From: an uncultured Neisseria sp.
Lineage (GTDB): Bacteria > Pseudomonadota > Gammaproteobacteria > Burkholderiales > Neisseriaceae
Direction: 5' to 3'
Assembly (NCBI GenBank): GCA_947097615.1
Contig: CAMURX010000071.1
Span: 1-7,886, forward strand
DNA length: 7,886 nt
In this document: positions 1 through 5,083 of the stretch, piece after piece
Layout: each line of letters begins with the position of its first letter
How positions within the stretch are numbered: the first letter of the stretch is position 1
Translations under genes and position numbers: made by a program
Notes under the pieces: model-generated
What the model was told of the DNA's origin: nothing
Databases searched by the model: none
The model's input: only the letters and a program-made list of their open reading frames with translations

Positions 1-782
1 CCGGCGTTGATGCCGATGCCGGCGCGTTGGGAAACGTATTTCACAATCGCGCTGGTGGTGGCGTTGATGGAATCGAGGCTGTCGTCGCATTCGATCAGAA
101 CGCACGAGCTGAACTGGCGCGTCGGCGTGCGCACGCCGCTCATGATGGGCGTGGGCAGCGAGACTTTGAAGGTGGATACCGCGTCGTAAAAACGCTTCAC
201 ATACGAGAGGCGCGTGTCTTTCGGATATTTGGAAAACAGGCACATCGCCACGAGGATATAGAGAAACTGCGGCGTTTCGTAGATGCGGCGCGTTACGCGG
301 TTTTGCACCAGATATTTGCCTTCGAGCTGCTTGACGGCGGCGTAGGAGAAGGTCATGTCGCGGCTGTGGTCGATGTAGGCGTTGAGTTCGTCAAACTCTT
401 CATGGCTGTAGTCTTCGATGATGTGGCGGTCGTATTTGCCCGCTTCGGTAAGTTTTTTGACGTGGTCGAAGAGATGCGGCGGCTCGAATTCGCCGTAGGC
501 GATTTTGCGCAGATGAAAAATGGCCAGACGCGCGGCCAGATACTGATAGTCGGGCGTGTCCTGCGAAATCAGGTCGGCGGCGGCCTTGATGATGGTTTCG
601 TGGATGTCGTCGGTGCGGATGCCGTTGTAAAACTGAATGTGCGATTTGAGCTCGACTTGGGAGACGGACACGTTTTTCAGCCCCTCTGCCGCCCAAGTAA
701 CCACGCGGTGGATTTTGTCTAAATCGATGCTTTCCAAACGGCCGTCGCGTTTGGTAACTTTCATGTTTTCTGCGGCATTCAT
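1..782 (-). CDS. nrdA: Ribonucleoside-diphosphate reductase class Ia, alpha subunit (5' part, runs off left edge)
   Basis: Large catalytic subunit of aerobic class Ia ribonucleotide reductase, which with NrdB reduces ribonucleoside diphosphates to deoxyribonucleotides in the cytoplasm. About 260 N-terminal codons are visible, of roughly 760 usual for the family. They align almost without gaps to E. coli NrdA as I remember it. The N-terminal ATP-cone, the allosteric activity site, spans about residues 8-100 (VTKRDG at 9-14, then DLDKIHRVV). The catalytic barrel follows, with PTPIMSGVRTPTRQFSSCVL. Cys227 corresponds to E. coli redox-active Cys225. The fragment ends in the RAGIGINAG motif. The start at 782 is chosen because AAGGA (789-793) sits 6 nt upstream; an in-frame ATG at 764 lacks such a site. 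The other active-site cysteines, the C-terminal cysteine pair and probably nrdB lie beyond the left edge. Two NrdR-type boxes upstream suggest NrdR repression. Identification is firm. Confidence 0.97.
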   Translation of the reverse strand, partial: MNAAENMKVTKRDGRLESIDLDKIHRVVTWAAEGLKNVSVSQVELKSHIQFYNGIRTDDIHETIIKAAADLISQDTPDYQYLAARLAIFHLRKIAYGEFEPPHLFDHVKKLTEAGKYDRHIIEDYSHEEFDELNAYIDHSRDMTFSYAAVKQLEGKYLVQNRVTRRIYETPQFLYILVAMCLFSKYPKDTRLSYVKRFYDAVSTFKVSLPTPIMSGVRTPTRQFSSCVLIECDDSLDSINATTSAIVKYVSQRAGIGINA

Positions 783-805
783 CGGAAATCCTTAAAATGG
801 TAAAA

Positions 806-821
806 ATACTAGATATAGTAT
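806..821. promoter_or_regulatory. NrdR box 1 (proximal) upstream of nrdA
   Basis: Near-palindromic 16-mer ATACTAGATATAGTAT. It matches 13 of 16 positions of the published NrdR consensus acaCwAtATaTwGwgt. It lies 23 bp before the nrdA start codon and covers the best candidate -10 element. NrdR is the conserved ATP-cone repressor of ribonucleotide reductase genes in bacteria; binding here is inferred from sequence and position. Confidence 0.75.
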
Positions 822-843
822 GAATCGGGTGCTCGGACTACAA
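815..843 (-). promoter_or_regulatory. Candidate sigma-70 promoter of nrdA
   Basis: On the minus strand, TTGTAG (838-843) and TACTAT (815-820) are separated by 17 bp. The hexamers match the consensus at 3/6 and 4/6, so this is a weak prediction. Its placement is suggestive: the -35 lies in NrdR box 2 and the -10 in NrdR box 1, so a bound repressor would cover both. The predicted leader is about 25-30 nt. Confidence 0.4.
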
Positions 844-853
844 TATATCGTGT
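838..853. promoter_or_regulatory. NrdR box 2 (distal) upstream of nrdA
   Basis: 16-mer CTACAATATATCGTGT, also matching 13 of 16 positions of the NrdR consensus. It is separated from box 1 by exactly 16 bp, so the centres are 32 bp apart, about three helical turns. This is the tandem in-phase arrangement known for NrdR operators, and the pairing makes chance much less likely than for either box alone. Confidence 0.75.
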
Positions 854-1068
854 TTCGGCCGTTTGAAACAGGCTTGACAAACCGGCGGCAAAAAGCTCCT
901 TCGCGATAAAAAAACGGGGAAAACGGCGGGGGTTTGATATATCGGGAATCTTCGGCGGCACGCTGTCGGAAAAGCCAAAAGGTTAAAATATGTAAGCGTA
1001 AAAATACCGTGTGGATACCAAACTTAGCCCCCTGCCCCGCCGGTATCATCCTGCAAGCCGTCAAGGCT

Positions 1069-1080
1069 AGGCCGTCCGAA
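1069..1080 (+). repeat. Degenerate DNA uptake sequence (AG-DUS, 1 mismatch)
   Basis: AGGCCGTCCGAA differs from AG-DUS at one position (T to C) within the conserved core. Such a change is expected to weaken uptake. Read as a decayed or partial DUS. Confidence 0.5.
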
Positions 1081-1101
1081 TTTCTCTTTTCCGCTACGGC
1101 T

Positions 1102-1113
1102 TTCAGACGACCT
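1102..1113 (-). repeat. DUS variant matching the mucosa-type dialect
   Basis: The minus strand reads AGGTCGTCTGAA, which is identical to the dialect described for the Neisseria mucosa group (AG-mucDUS) and one base from the AG-DUS used elsewhere in this window. It lies 37 bp from an opposite-orientation DUS core in the ppsA terminator. It may be a one-base variant of the local dialect rather than an imported sequence. Confidence 0.6.
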
Positions 1114-1120
1114 TTCCGCG

Positions 1121-1156
1121 AAAACGGCCGCATCCGTCTTTATCGGGATGCGGCCG
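1121..1156 (-). terminator. Rho-independent terminator of ppsA
   Basis: An 11-bp perfect stem, CGGCCGCATCC (1125-1135) with its complement at 1146-1156, encloses a 10-nt loop. On the minus strand it is followed by TTTT (1121-1124). It lies about 20 bp after the ppsA stop codon, which is where a ppsA terminator belongs. It overlaps a DUS core at 1153-1162. Confidence 0.8.
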
Positions 1157-1162
1157 TCTGAA
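1151..1162 (+). repeat. DUS core overlapping the ppsA terminator stem
   Basis: CGGCCGTCTGAA carries the intact 10-base core GCCGTCTGAA; only the first base of the 12-mer differs from AG-DUS. Its GCCG also belongs to the terminator stem, so uptake signal and terminator share bases, as is common in Neisseria. Confidence 0.75.
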
Positions 1163-1175
1163 CGGTACTGCCGGA

Positions 1176-3563
1176 TTATTTGTTCACTTCTTTCGCCAGA
1201 TACAGCCAGGTTTCGATAACGGTATCGGGGTTCAGGGAAATGGTGTCAATGCCCTCTTCCACCAGCCATTTGGCAAAATCGGGATGGTCGGACGGACCCT
1301 GGCCGCAGATGCCGACGTATTTGTTGTGCTTGCGGCAGGCGGAGATGGCCAGGTGCAGCATGACTTTGACGGCGGGGTTGCGCTCGTCGAAAGTGGCGGC
1401 GATGGGGCCGCCGCTATCGCGGTCGACGCCGAGCGTGAGCTGGGTCATGTCGTTCGAACCGATGGAGAAGCCGTCGAAGTATTGCAGGAACTGCTCGGCC
1501 AGAATGGCGTTACTCGGCACTTCGCACATCATGATCAGGCGCAGGCCGTTTTTGCCACGCTCCAAGCCGTTGGCTTTGAGGGCTTTGACGACGGCTTCGG
1601 CTTCGGCGAGGGTGCGCACGAAGGGAATCATGATTTCGACGTTGGTCAGCCCCATGTCGTCGCGCACGCGCTTGAGCGCCTGGCATTCGAGGGCAAAGCA
1701 TTCGGCAAAGTCTTCGGAGATGTAGCGCGCCGCGCCGCGGAAGCCGAGCATGGGGTTTTCTTCATGCGGCTCGTAGCGGCTGCCGCCGATCAAGCCCATG
1801 TATTCGTTGGATTTGAAGTCGGACATGCGGACAATAACTTTGCGCGGGAATACCGAAGCGGCCAGCGTCGACACGCCCTCGGCGATTTTGTCGACATAAA
1901 AACCGACGGGCGAGGCATAACCGGCGATGCGGCTTTCGATTTCCTCGCGGATGTCTTCGTCCTGTTTGTCAAACTCGATCAGGGCTTTGGGGTGGATGCC
2001 GATTTGGCGGTTGATGATGAATTCCATGCGGGCAAGGCCGATGCCTTCGCTGGGCAGTCCGGAGAAGGAGAAGGCCAGCTCGGGGTTGCCGACGTTCATC
2101 ATGATTTTGACGGGCGCTTCGGGCATATTGTCCAAAGCCACGTCGTTCACTTCGACGTTCAGTAATCCGTCGTAAATCAGGCCGGTATCGCCCTCGGCGC
2201 AGGAAACGGTGACTTCCTGGCCTTCTTTGAGCACGGAGGACGCGTTGCCGCAGCCGACAACGGCGGGAATACCCAGTTCGCGGGCGATGATGGCGGCGTG
2301 GCAGGTGCGCCCGCCGCGGTTGGTGACGATGGCGGCGGCGCGTTTCATCACCGGCTCCCAATCGGGATCGGTCATGTCGGTTACCAGCACGTCGCCGTCT
2401 TTGACGGTGTCCATTTCGGAAGCGTCTTTAACGAGGCGCACTTTGCCCTGGCCGACTTTCTGGCCGATGGCGCGGCCTTCGCACAGCACAGTTTTGTCGC
2501 CGGAAATGGCGTAGCGGCGCAGGCTGCGGCTGCTTTCTTCCTGCGATTTGACGGTTTCGGGACGCGCCTGCAGGATGTAGATTTTGCCGTCGATGCCGTC
2601 GCGACCCCATTCGATGTCCATCGGGCGGCCGTAATGTTCTTCGATAATCAGGGCGTATTTGGCCAGCTCGGTGATTTCTTCGTTGCTGACGGAAAACTGT
2701 TTGCGCTGCTCGGCGGGCACGTCCACCACCTGCACCGACTTGCCCGCCTGCGCCTCTTCGGTAAACACCATTTTGATGAGTTTCGAACCCATGGTTTTGC
2801 GCAGGATGGCGGGTCGGCCTTCGCGCAGGGTCGGTTTGTGGACGTAGAACTCGTCGGGGTTCACTGCGCCTTGGACGACCATTTCGCCCAAGCCGTAAGA
2901 CGATGTGAGGAACACGACTTGGTCGAAGCCGCTTTCGGTGTCGAGGGTGAACATCACACCCGACGCGCCGTGGTCGGAGCGCACCATGCGCTGCACGCCT
3001 GCGGACAGGGCGACGATGTCGTGGGCGAAACCTTTGTGGACGCGGTAGGAAATGGCGCGGTCGTTGTAGAGCGAGGCGAAAACGTGCTTCATCGCTTCTT
3101 TGACGTTATCCAGGCCGTTGATGTTGAGGAAGGTTTCCTGCTGTCCGGCGAAAGAAGCGTCGGGCAGGTCTTCGGCGGTGGCGGAGGAGCGTACGGCCAC
3201 GGAAATCATGTCCGTGCCCGCATCGGCCACCATTTTGTTCCAAGCTTCTTCCACTGCTTTATCCAGCTCTTCGGGGAAGGGGGTCTCCAAAATCCACTGG
3301 CGGATTTCTTTGCCCACACGCGCCAGCTCGGCCACATCGTTGACATCCAGCGCGGCCAACGCGGCGGAAATGCGCTCGTTCAGACCGTTGTGCGCCAAAA
3401 ACGCGCGGTAGGCTTCGGCCGTGGTGGCAAAACCGCCCGGCACGCGCACGCCTTTGCCGCTCAGTTGGCTAATCATTTCGCCGAGTGAGGCGTTTTTGCC
3501 GCCGACGCTGTCCACGTCGGTCATACGCAGATTTTCAAACCAGATAACGTAATTTGCAGCCAT
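1176..3563 (-). CDS. ppsA: Phosphoenolpyruvate synthase (pyruvate, water dikinase)
   Basis: Cytoplasmic gluconeogenic enzyme converting pyruvate, ATP and water to PEP, AMP and phosphate (EC 2.7.9.2). The protein is 795 residues, close to E. coli PpsA (792). Domain order is as expected. The N-terminal ATP-grasp region spans about 15-345, with [11 protein letters not shown] from 20, [18 protein letters not shown] at 125-142 and QARPETV at 332-338. The phosphohistidine domain spans about 385-460, with GGRTCHAAI carrying catalytic His422. The C-terminal TIM barrel has [11 protein letters not shown] carrying Cys753, the likely acid/base residue. Thr420 is the expected target of PpsR. The ATG at 3563 starts the familiar [17 protein letters not shown] N terminus, with a modest GGA about 8 nt upstream. 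An in-frame TTG at 3581 would add six residues, and I consider it unlikely. It is transcribed divergently from ppsR. A sigma-70-like promoter at 3624-3652 and a terminator at 1121-1156 make it a single-gene unit. Confidence 0.98.
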   Translation of the reverse strand: MAANYVIWFENLRMTDVDSVGGKNASLGEMISQLSGKGVRVPGGFATTAEAYRAFLAHNGLNERISAALAALDVNDVAELARVGKEIRQWILETPFPEELDKAVEEAWNKMVADAGTDMISVAVRSSATAEDLPDASFAGQQETFLNINGLDNVKEAMKHVFASLYNDRAISYRVHKGFAHDIVALSAGVQRMVRSDHGASGVMFTLDTESGFDQVVFLTSSYGLGEMVVQGAVNPDEFYVHKPTLREGRPAILRKTMGSKLIKMVFTEEAQAGKSVQVVDVPAEQRKQFSVSNEEITELAKYALIIEEHYGRPMDIEWGRDGIDGKIYILQARPETVKSQEESSRSLRRYAISGDKTVLCEGRAIGQKVGQGKVRLVKDASEMDTVKDGDVLVTDMTDPDWEPVMKRAAAIVTNRGGRTCHAAIIARELGIPAVVGCGNASSVLKEGQEVTVSCAEGDTGLIYDGLLNVEVNDVALDNMPEAPVKIMMNVGNPELAFSFSGLPSEGIGLARMEFIINRQIGIHPKALIEFDKQDEDIREEIESRIAGYASPVGFYVDKIAEGVSTLAASVFPRKVIVRMSDFKSNEYMGLIGGSRYEPHEENPMLGFRGAARYISEDFAECFALECQALKRVRDDMGLTNVEIMIPFVRTLAEAEAVVKALKANGLERGKNGLRLIMMCEVPSNAILAEQFLQYFDGFSIGSNDMTQLTLGVDRDSGGPIAATFDERNPAVKVMLHLAISACRKHNKYVGICGQGPSDHPDFAKWLVEEGIDTISLNPDTVIETWLYLAKEVNK

Positions 3564-3579
3564 TTGTGTCGTCCAAATC

Positions 3580-3601
3580 AAAGGTTATAAAAAGGTTATA
3601 A
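3580..3601. repeat. Tandem 11-bp repeat in the ppsA leader
   Basis: AAAGGTTATAA occurs twice with no gap (3580-3590 and 3591-3601). It lies 17 bp upstream of the ppsA start codon and downstream of the predicted transcription start. The period is about one helical turn. On the minus strand each copy contains TATAAC, which resembles a -10 element, but neither has a matching -35. Function unknown: a regulator site, an untranslated-leader element or a simple slippage duplication are all possible. Confidence 0.6.
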
Positions 3602-3623
3602 AACGTAAAAAAGCAAGCGCGGC

Positions 3624-3652
3624 ATTTTAACCAGCCTGCGCCGCCGTGTCAT
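3624..3652 (-). promoter_or_regulatory. Sigma-70 promoter of ppsA
   Basis: On the minus strand, ATGACA (3647-3652, 5/6 match) and TAAAAT (3624-3629, 5/6 match) are separated by 17 bp. The predicted start near 3617 gives a leader of about 54 nt containing the tandem 11-bp repeat. This is the best promoter match in the window. The -35 lies in a 9-bp direct repeat, GTGTCATGT, at 3646-3654 and 3704-3712. Confidence 0.6.
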
Positions 3653-3679
3653 GTGTTTTCTCTCGCCGACGCCGCTTTG

Positions 3680-3691
3680 AGGCCGTCTGAA
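3680..3691 (+). repeat. DNA uptake sequence (AG-DUS)
   Basis: Exact AGGCCGTCTGAA in the ppsA/ppsR intergenic region. It is a single copy, not part of a local hairpin. Confidence 0.95.
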
Positions 3692-3899
3692 AACAAGGCG
3701 CGTGTGTCATGTAGCGGCATGAAACTCCGCCCCTTCCGCCGTGCCTGTTTCTGCCGTTTGCGGCCGCAACGGTCTGTCCGCGCAACCGCCGCACAGCCGA
3801 AACCCGAAAAACCTGCCGCCCTCCCTGCCCTTGCGGCACAAAAAGCTGGAAACGCGCGCTGCTGGCAAACGTGTAGCATAGTGTAGTTTTTCCGCACGC

Positions 3900-3928
3900 T
3901 TCAATTTCAGACGGCCTCTTGCTATCAT
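3900..3928 (+). promoter_or_regulatory. Candidate ppsR promoter (weak)
   Basis: TATCAT (3923-3928) matches the -10 consensus at 5 of 6 positions. With a 17-bp spacer the -35 would be TTCAAT (3900-3905), a poor match. The predicted start near 3935 leaves a leader of about 33 nt. The DUS at 3906-3917 fills most of the spacer. Confidence 0.3.
3906..3917 (-). repeat. DNA uptake sequence (AG-DUS), reverse orientation
   Basis: TTCAGACGGCCT, the exact complement of AG-DUS, lies 51 bp upstream of the ppsR start. It falls within the spacer of the candidate ppsR promoter. Confidence 0.95.
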
Positions 3929-3968
3929 CCGCGCCCCTTGTTTCCACCACCGAAAAGCGAGCACAACC

Positions 3969-4787
3969 ATGTCGCGCCGACCCGCCTTCTTCATTTCCGA
4001 CCGCACCGGCCTCACCTCCGAAAGCATGGGCGAAGCCCTGCTCGACCAGTTTCAGGATATCAAATTCAAGCGCTCTACCTATCCCTTCGTCGACACACCC
4101 GACAAAGCCCGCGCCATGGTGCAGATTATCGAAACCGCCGCACAGCAGACCGAGCTGCGGCCGCTGGTTTTTTCCAGCATTATCAACGAAGAAATCCGCA
4201 ACATCATCCGCAGCAGCCCCGGTCTGCACCTGAGCTTTTTTGACGCCTTTCTCGGCGTCTTGGAAAACGAATTGGGCACCAAAGCGCGGCACGAAGCCGG
4301 ACGCATCCACGGCATCGCCGACTCCGCCCGCTACGAAGCGCGCATGGATGCGGTGAACTTCACCCTCAACCACGACGACGGCGTCAGCGACAAAGACCTG
4401 AAAGACGCCGACGTAATCCTGATGGGCGTGTCACGCAGCGGCAAAACGCCGACCTGCCTGTATCTCGCCCTGCAATACGGCATCCGCGCCGCCAACTATC
4501 CGCTCACGCCCGACGATCTCGACAGCCCCGACCTGCCGCCGATGATCAAGCCCTACCGCAGCAAAATCTACGGCCTCACCATCCAGCCCGAGCGCCTGGC
4601 CGACATCCGCGAAGAGCGCCGCCCCAACTCGCGCTACGCCAGCCTCGCCACCTGCAAGCAGGAAGTGGCCGATGCGCAGGCCATGTTCCGCCGCTTCGAC
4701 ATTCCGTTCACCAACACCACCCACAAATCGGTGGAAGAACTCGCCGCCAGCATTTTGCAGGCCTGCAATCTGAAACGCCGTTTCTAA
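3969..4787 (+). CDS. ppsR: PEP synthase regulatory protein (kinase/pyrophosphorylase, PSRP/DUF299 family)
   Basis: Bifunctional cytoplasmic regulator of PpsA. In E. coli the family member uses ADP to phosphorylate the threonine next to the phosphohistidine, inactivating PpsA, and removes that phosphate with inorganic phosphate, releasing pyrophosphate. The 272-residue length is typical (E. coli about 277). The N terminus shows the family signature FFISDRTGLTSESMGEALL (residues 7-25). The P-loop-like motif GVSRSGKTP lies at 153-161 with Lys159 and Thr160, followed by LALQYGIRAANYPL. RPNSRYAS and the C-terminal NTTHKSVEELAA stretch are also typical. The ATG at 3969 gives the expected N terminus, but the ribosome binding site is weak (GCGAG, about 9 nt upstream). 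It is divergent from ppsA, as in other proteobacteria, which supports the functional pairing. It ends just before the DUS hairpin array, whose first hairpin should terminate it. Confidence 0.97.
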   Translation: MSRRPAFFISDRTGLTSESMGEALLDQFQDIKFKRSTYPFVDTPDKARAMVQIIETAAQQTELRPLVFSSIINEEIRNIIRSSPGLHLSFFDAFLGVLENELGTKARHEAGRIHGIADSARYEARMDAVNFTLNHDDGVSDKDLKDADVILMGVSRSGKTPTCLYLALQYGIRAANYPLTPDDLDSPDLPPMIKPYRSKIYGLTIQPERLADIREERRPNSRYASLATCKQEVADAQAMFRRFDIPFTNTTHKSVEELAASILQACNLKRRF

Positions 4788-4808
4788 ACCGTTTCCGCAG
4801 CCCGCAAC

Positions 4809-4852
4809 AAAGGCCGTCTGAACGCCATATCCTTTGCTTTCAGACGGCCTTT
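4809..4852 (+). terminator. DUS-pair hairpin 1, terminator of ppsR (probably bidirectional)
   Basis: Inverted AG-DUS copies at 4811-4822 (+) and 4839-4850 (-), extended by flanking A and T to a perfect 14-bp stem (4809-4822 with 4839-4852) and a 16-nt loop. The stem starts 22 bp after the ppsR stop. Because both arms are flanked by AAA/TTT it could terminate transcription from either direction, though the T-run is short. Confidence 0.75.
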
Positions 4853-4910
4853 CGCATACTGAAACCGCCGTTTGCCCTCACGCCGTTGCTGCCGTGCCCG
4901 CCAAACGGTT

Positions 4911-4948
4911 AGGCCGTCTGAAACACAAAACCCACTTTCAGACGGCCT
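4911..4948 (+). terminator. DUS-pair hairpin 2
   Basis: Inverted AG-DUS at 4911-4922 (+) and 4937-4948 (-) form a 13-bp stem with a 12-nt loop, followed on the plus strand by TTTT. It is a terminator-like structure for plus-strand transcription, and the second unit of the 100-bp tandem repeat. Confidence 0.65.
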
Positions 4949-5010
4949 TTTGCATACCGAAACCGCAGTTTTTCCCTGAACACTGTTGCAGCGGCGTCCG
5001 CCAAACGGTT

Positions 5011-5047
5011 AGGCCGTCTGAAACGCAAATCTGCTTTCAGACGGCCT
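5011..5047 (+). terminator. DUS-pair hairpin 3
   Basis: Inverted AG-DUS at 5011-5022 (+) and 5036-5047 (-) form a 13-bp stem. A further GCA/TGC pairing inside the loop can extend it past a one-base bulge. TTTT follows on the plus strand only. It is the nearest hairpin downstream of the minus-strand symporter gene (34 bp after its stop), but in that direction no T-run follows the stem. Confidence 0.6.
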
Positions 5048-5083
5048 TTTCGCGTGTCCGCGCCGGTCAGGCGCTGCGCGTTA

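Larger units (their letters stand above)
783..1175. other. Gap between nrdA start and ppsA end, no credible gene
   Basis: About 390 bp. The part next to nrdA (783-853) holds its ribosome binding site, promoter candidate and two NrdR boxes. The part next to ppsA (1069-1162) holds three DUS-related 12-mers and the ppsA terminator. In between (about 854-1068) there are A-rich and G-rich runs and an isolated GATATATC palindrome at 936-943. I could not assign a function there. Open frames on both strands run straight through the terminator or the NrdR boxes and resemble no protein I know. Confidence 0.7.
3564..3968. other. Divergent ppsA/ppsR intergenic region, no credible gene
   Basis: About 405 bp between the two start codons. 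The ppsA side holds its promoter and tandem repeat; the ppsR side holds a weak promoter candidate. Two AG-DUS in opposite orientation lie 214 bp apart, too far to act as a terminator hairpin. Minor repeats are GTGTCATGT at 3646 and 3704 and GTGTAG at 3871 and 3881. The middle (about 3715-3870) is GC-rich with nothing I can assign. Confidence 0.7.
4811..5047. repeat. Roughly 100-bp tandem repeat carrying DUS pairs
   Basis: Forward DUS copies begin at 4811, 4911 and 5011, exactly 100 bp apart. Units 1 and 2 share more than the DUS: GCATAC-GAAACCGC-GTTT (from 4854 and 4952) and the identical CCGCCAAACGGTT directly before the next DUS (ending at 4910 and 5010). Unit 3 is truncated after its second DUS. 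Sequences between the conserved blocks, including the hairpin loops, have diverged. This indicates an old tandem duplication whose DUS stems have been conserved. Confidence 0.8.
4788..5083. other. Convergent ppsR/symporter intergenic region, no gene
   Basis: About 296 bp between two converging genes, nearly filled by the tandem DUS array. An open frame across it on the plus strand (4834-5121) is built from DUS repeats and then enters the symporter gene antisense, so it is not a gene. Confidence 0.8.

Noticed and set aside
27..722. 231-codon open frame on the plus strand near the left edge
   Set aside because: It is antisense to nrdA. The minus-strand translation aligns residue by residue with NrdA and explains the region.
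874..879. Perfect TTGACA -35 hexamer on the plus strand
   Set aside because: No -10-like hexamer lies 16-18 bp downstream and no gene follows on that strand.
838..891. 17-codon TTG-started frame on the minus strand upstream of nrdA, preceded by AAGGAG
   Set aside because: The ribosome binding site is only 4 nt from a TTG, the frame overlaps NrdR box 2 and it lies upstream of the predicted promoter. It could be revisited if a longer nrdA leader is mapped.
932..947. Possible third NrdR-like box containing the GATATATC palindrome
   Set aside because: Only about half of the consensus positions match, against 13 of 16 for the two accepted boxes. It lies about 94 bp from the nearest of these, so it is probably just an AT palindrome.
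792..1133. 113-codon open frame on the minus strand between nrdA and ppsA
   Set aside because: It begins inside the ppsA terminator and covers both NrdR boxes. The protein resembles nothing known, and no good ribosome binding site is seen.
2298..3488. 396-codon open frame on the plus strand
   Set aside because: It lies wholly antisense within ppsA, with low-complexity Gly/Phe/His/Val composition and no recognisable motif.
3564..3581. Alternative TTG start giving PpsA six extra residues
   Set aside because: The ATG at 3563 matches the usual PpsA N terminus, and the extra residues are not part of the family.
3627..4373. 248-codon open frame on the minus strand over the 5' part of ppsR
   Set aside because: It is antisense to ppsR and runs into the intergenic region through a DUS; no family resemblance.
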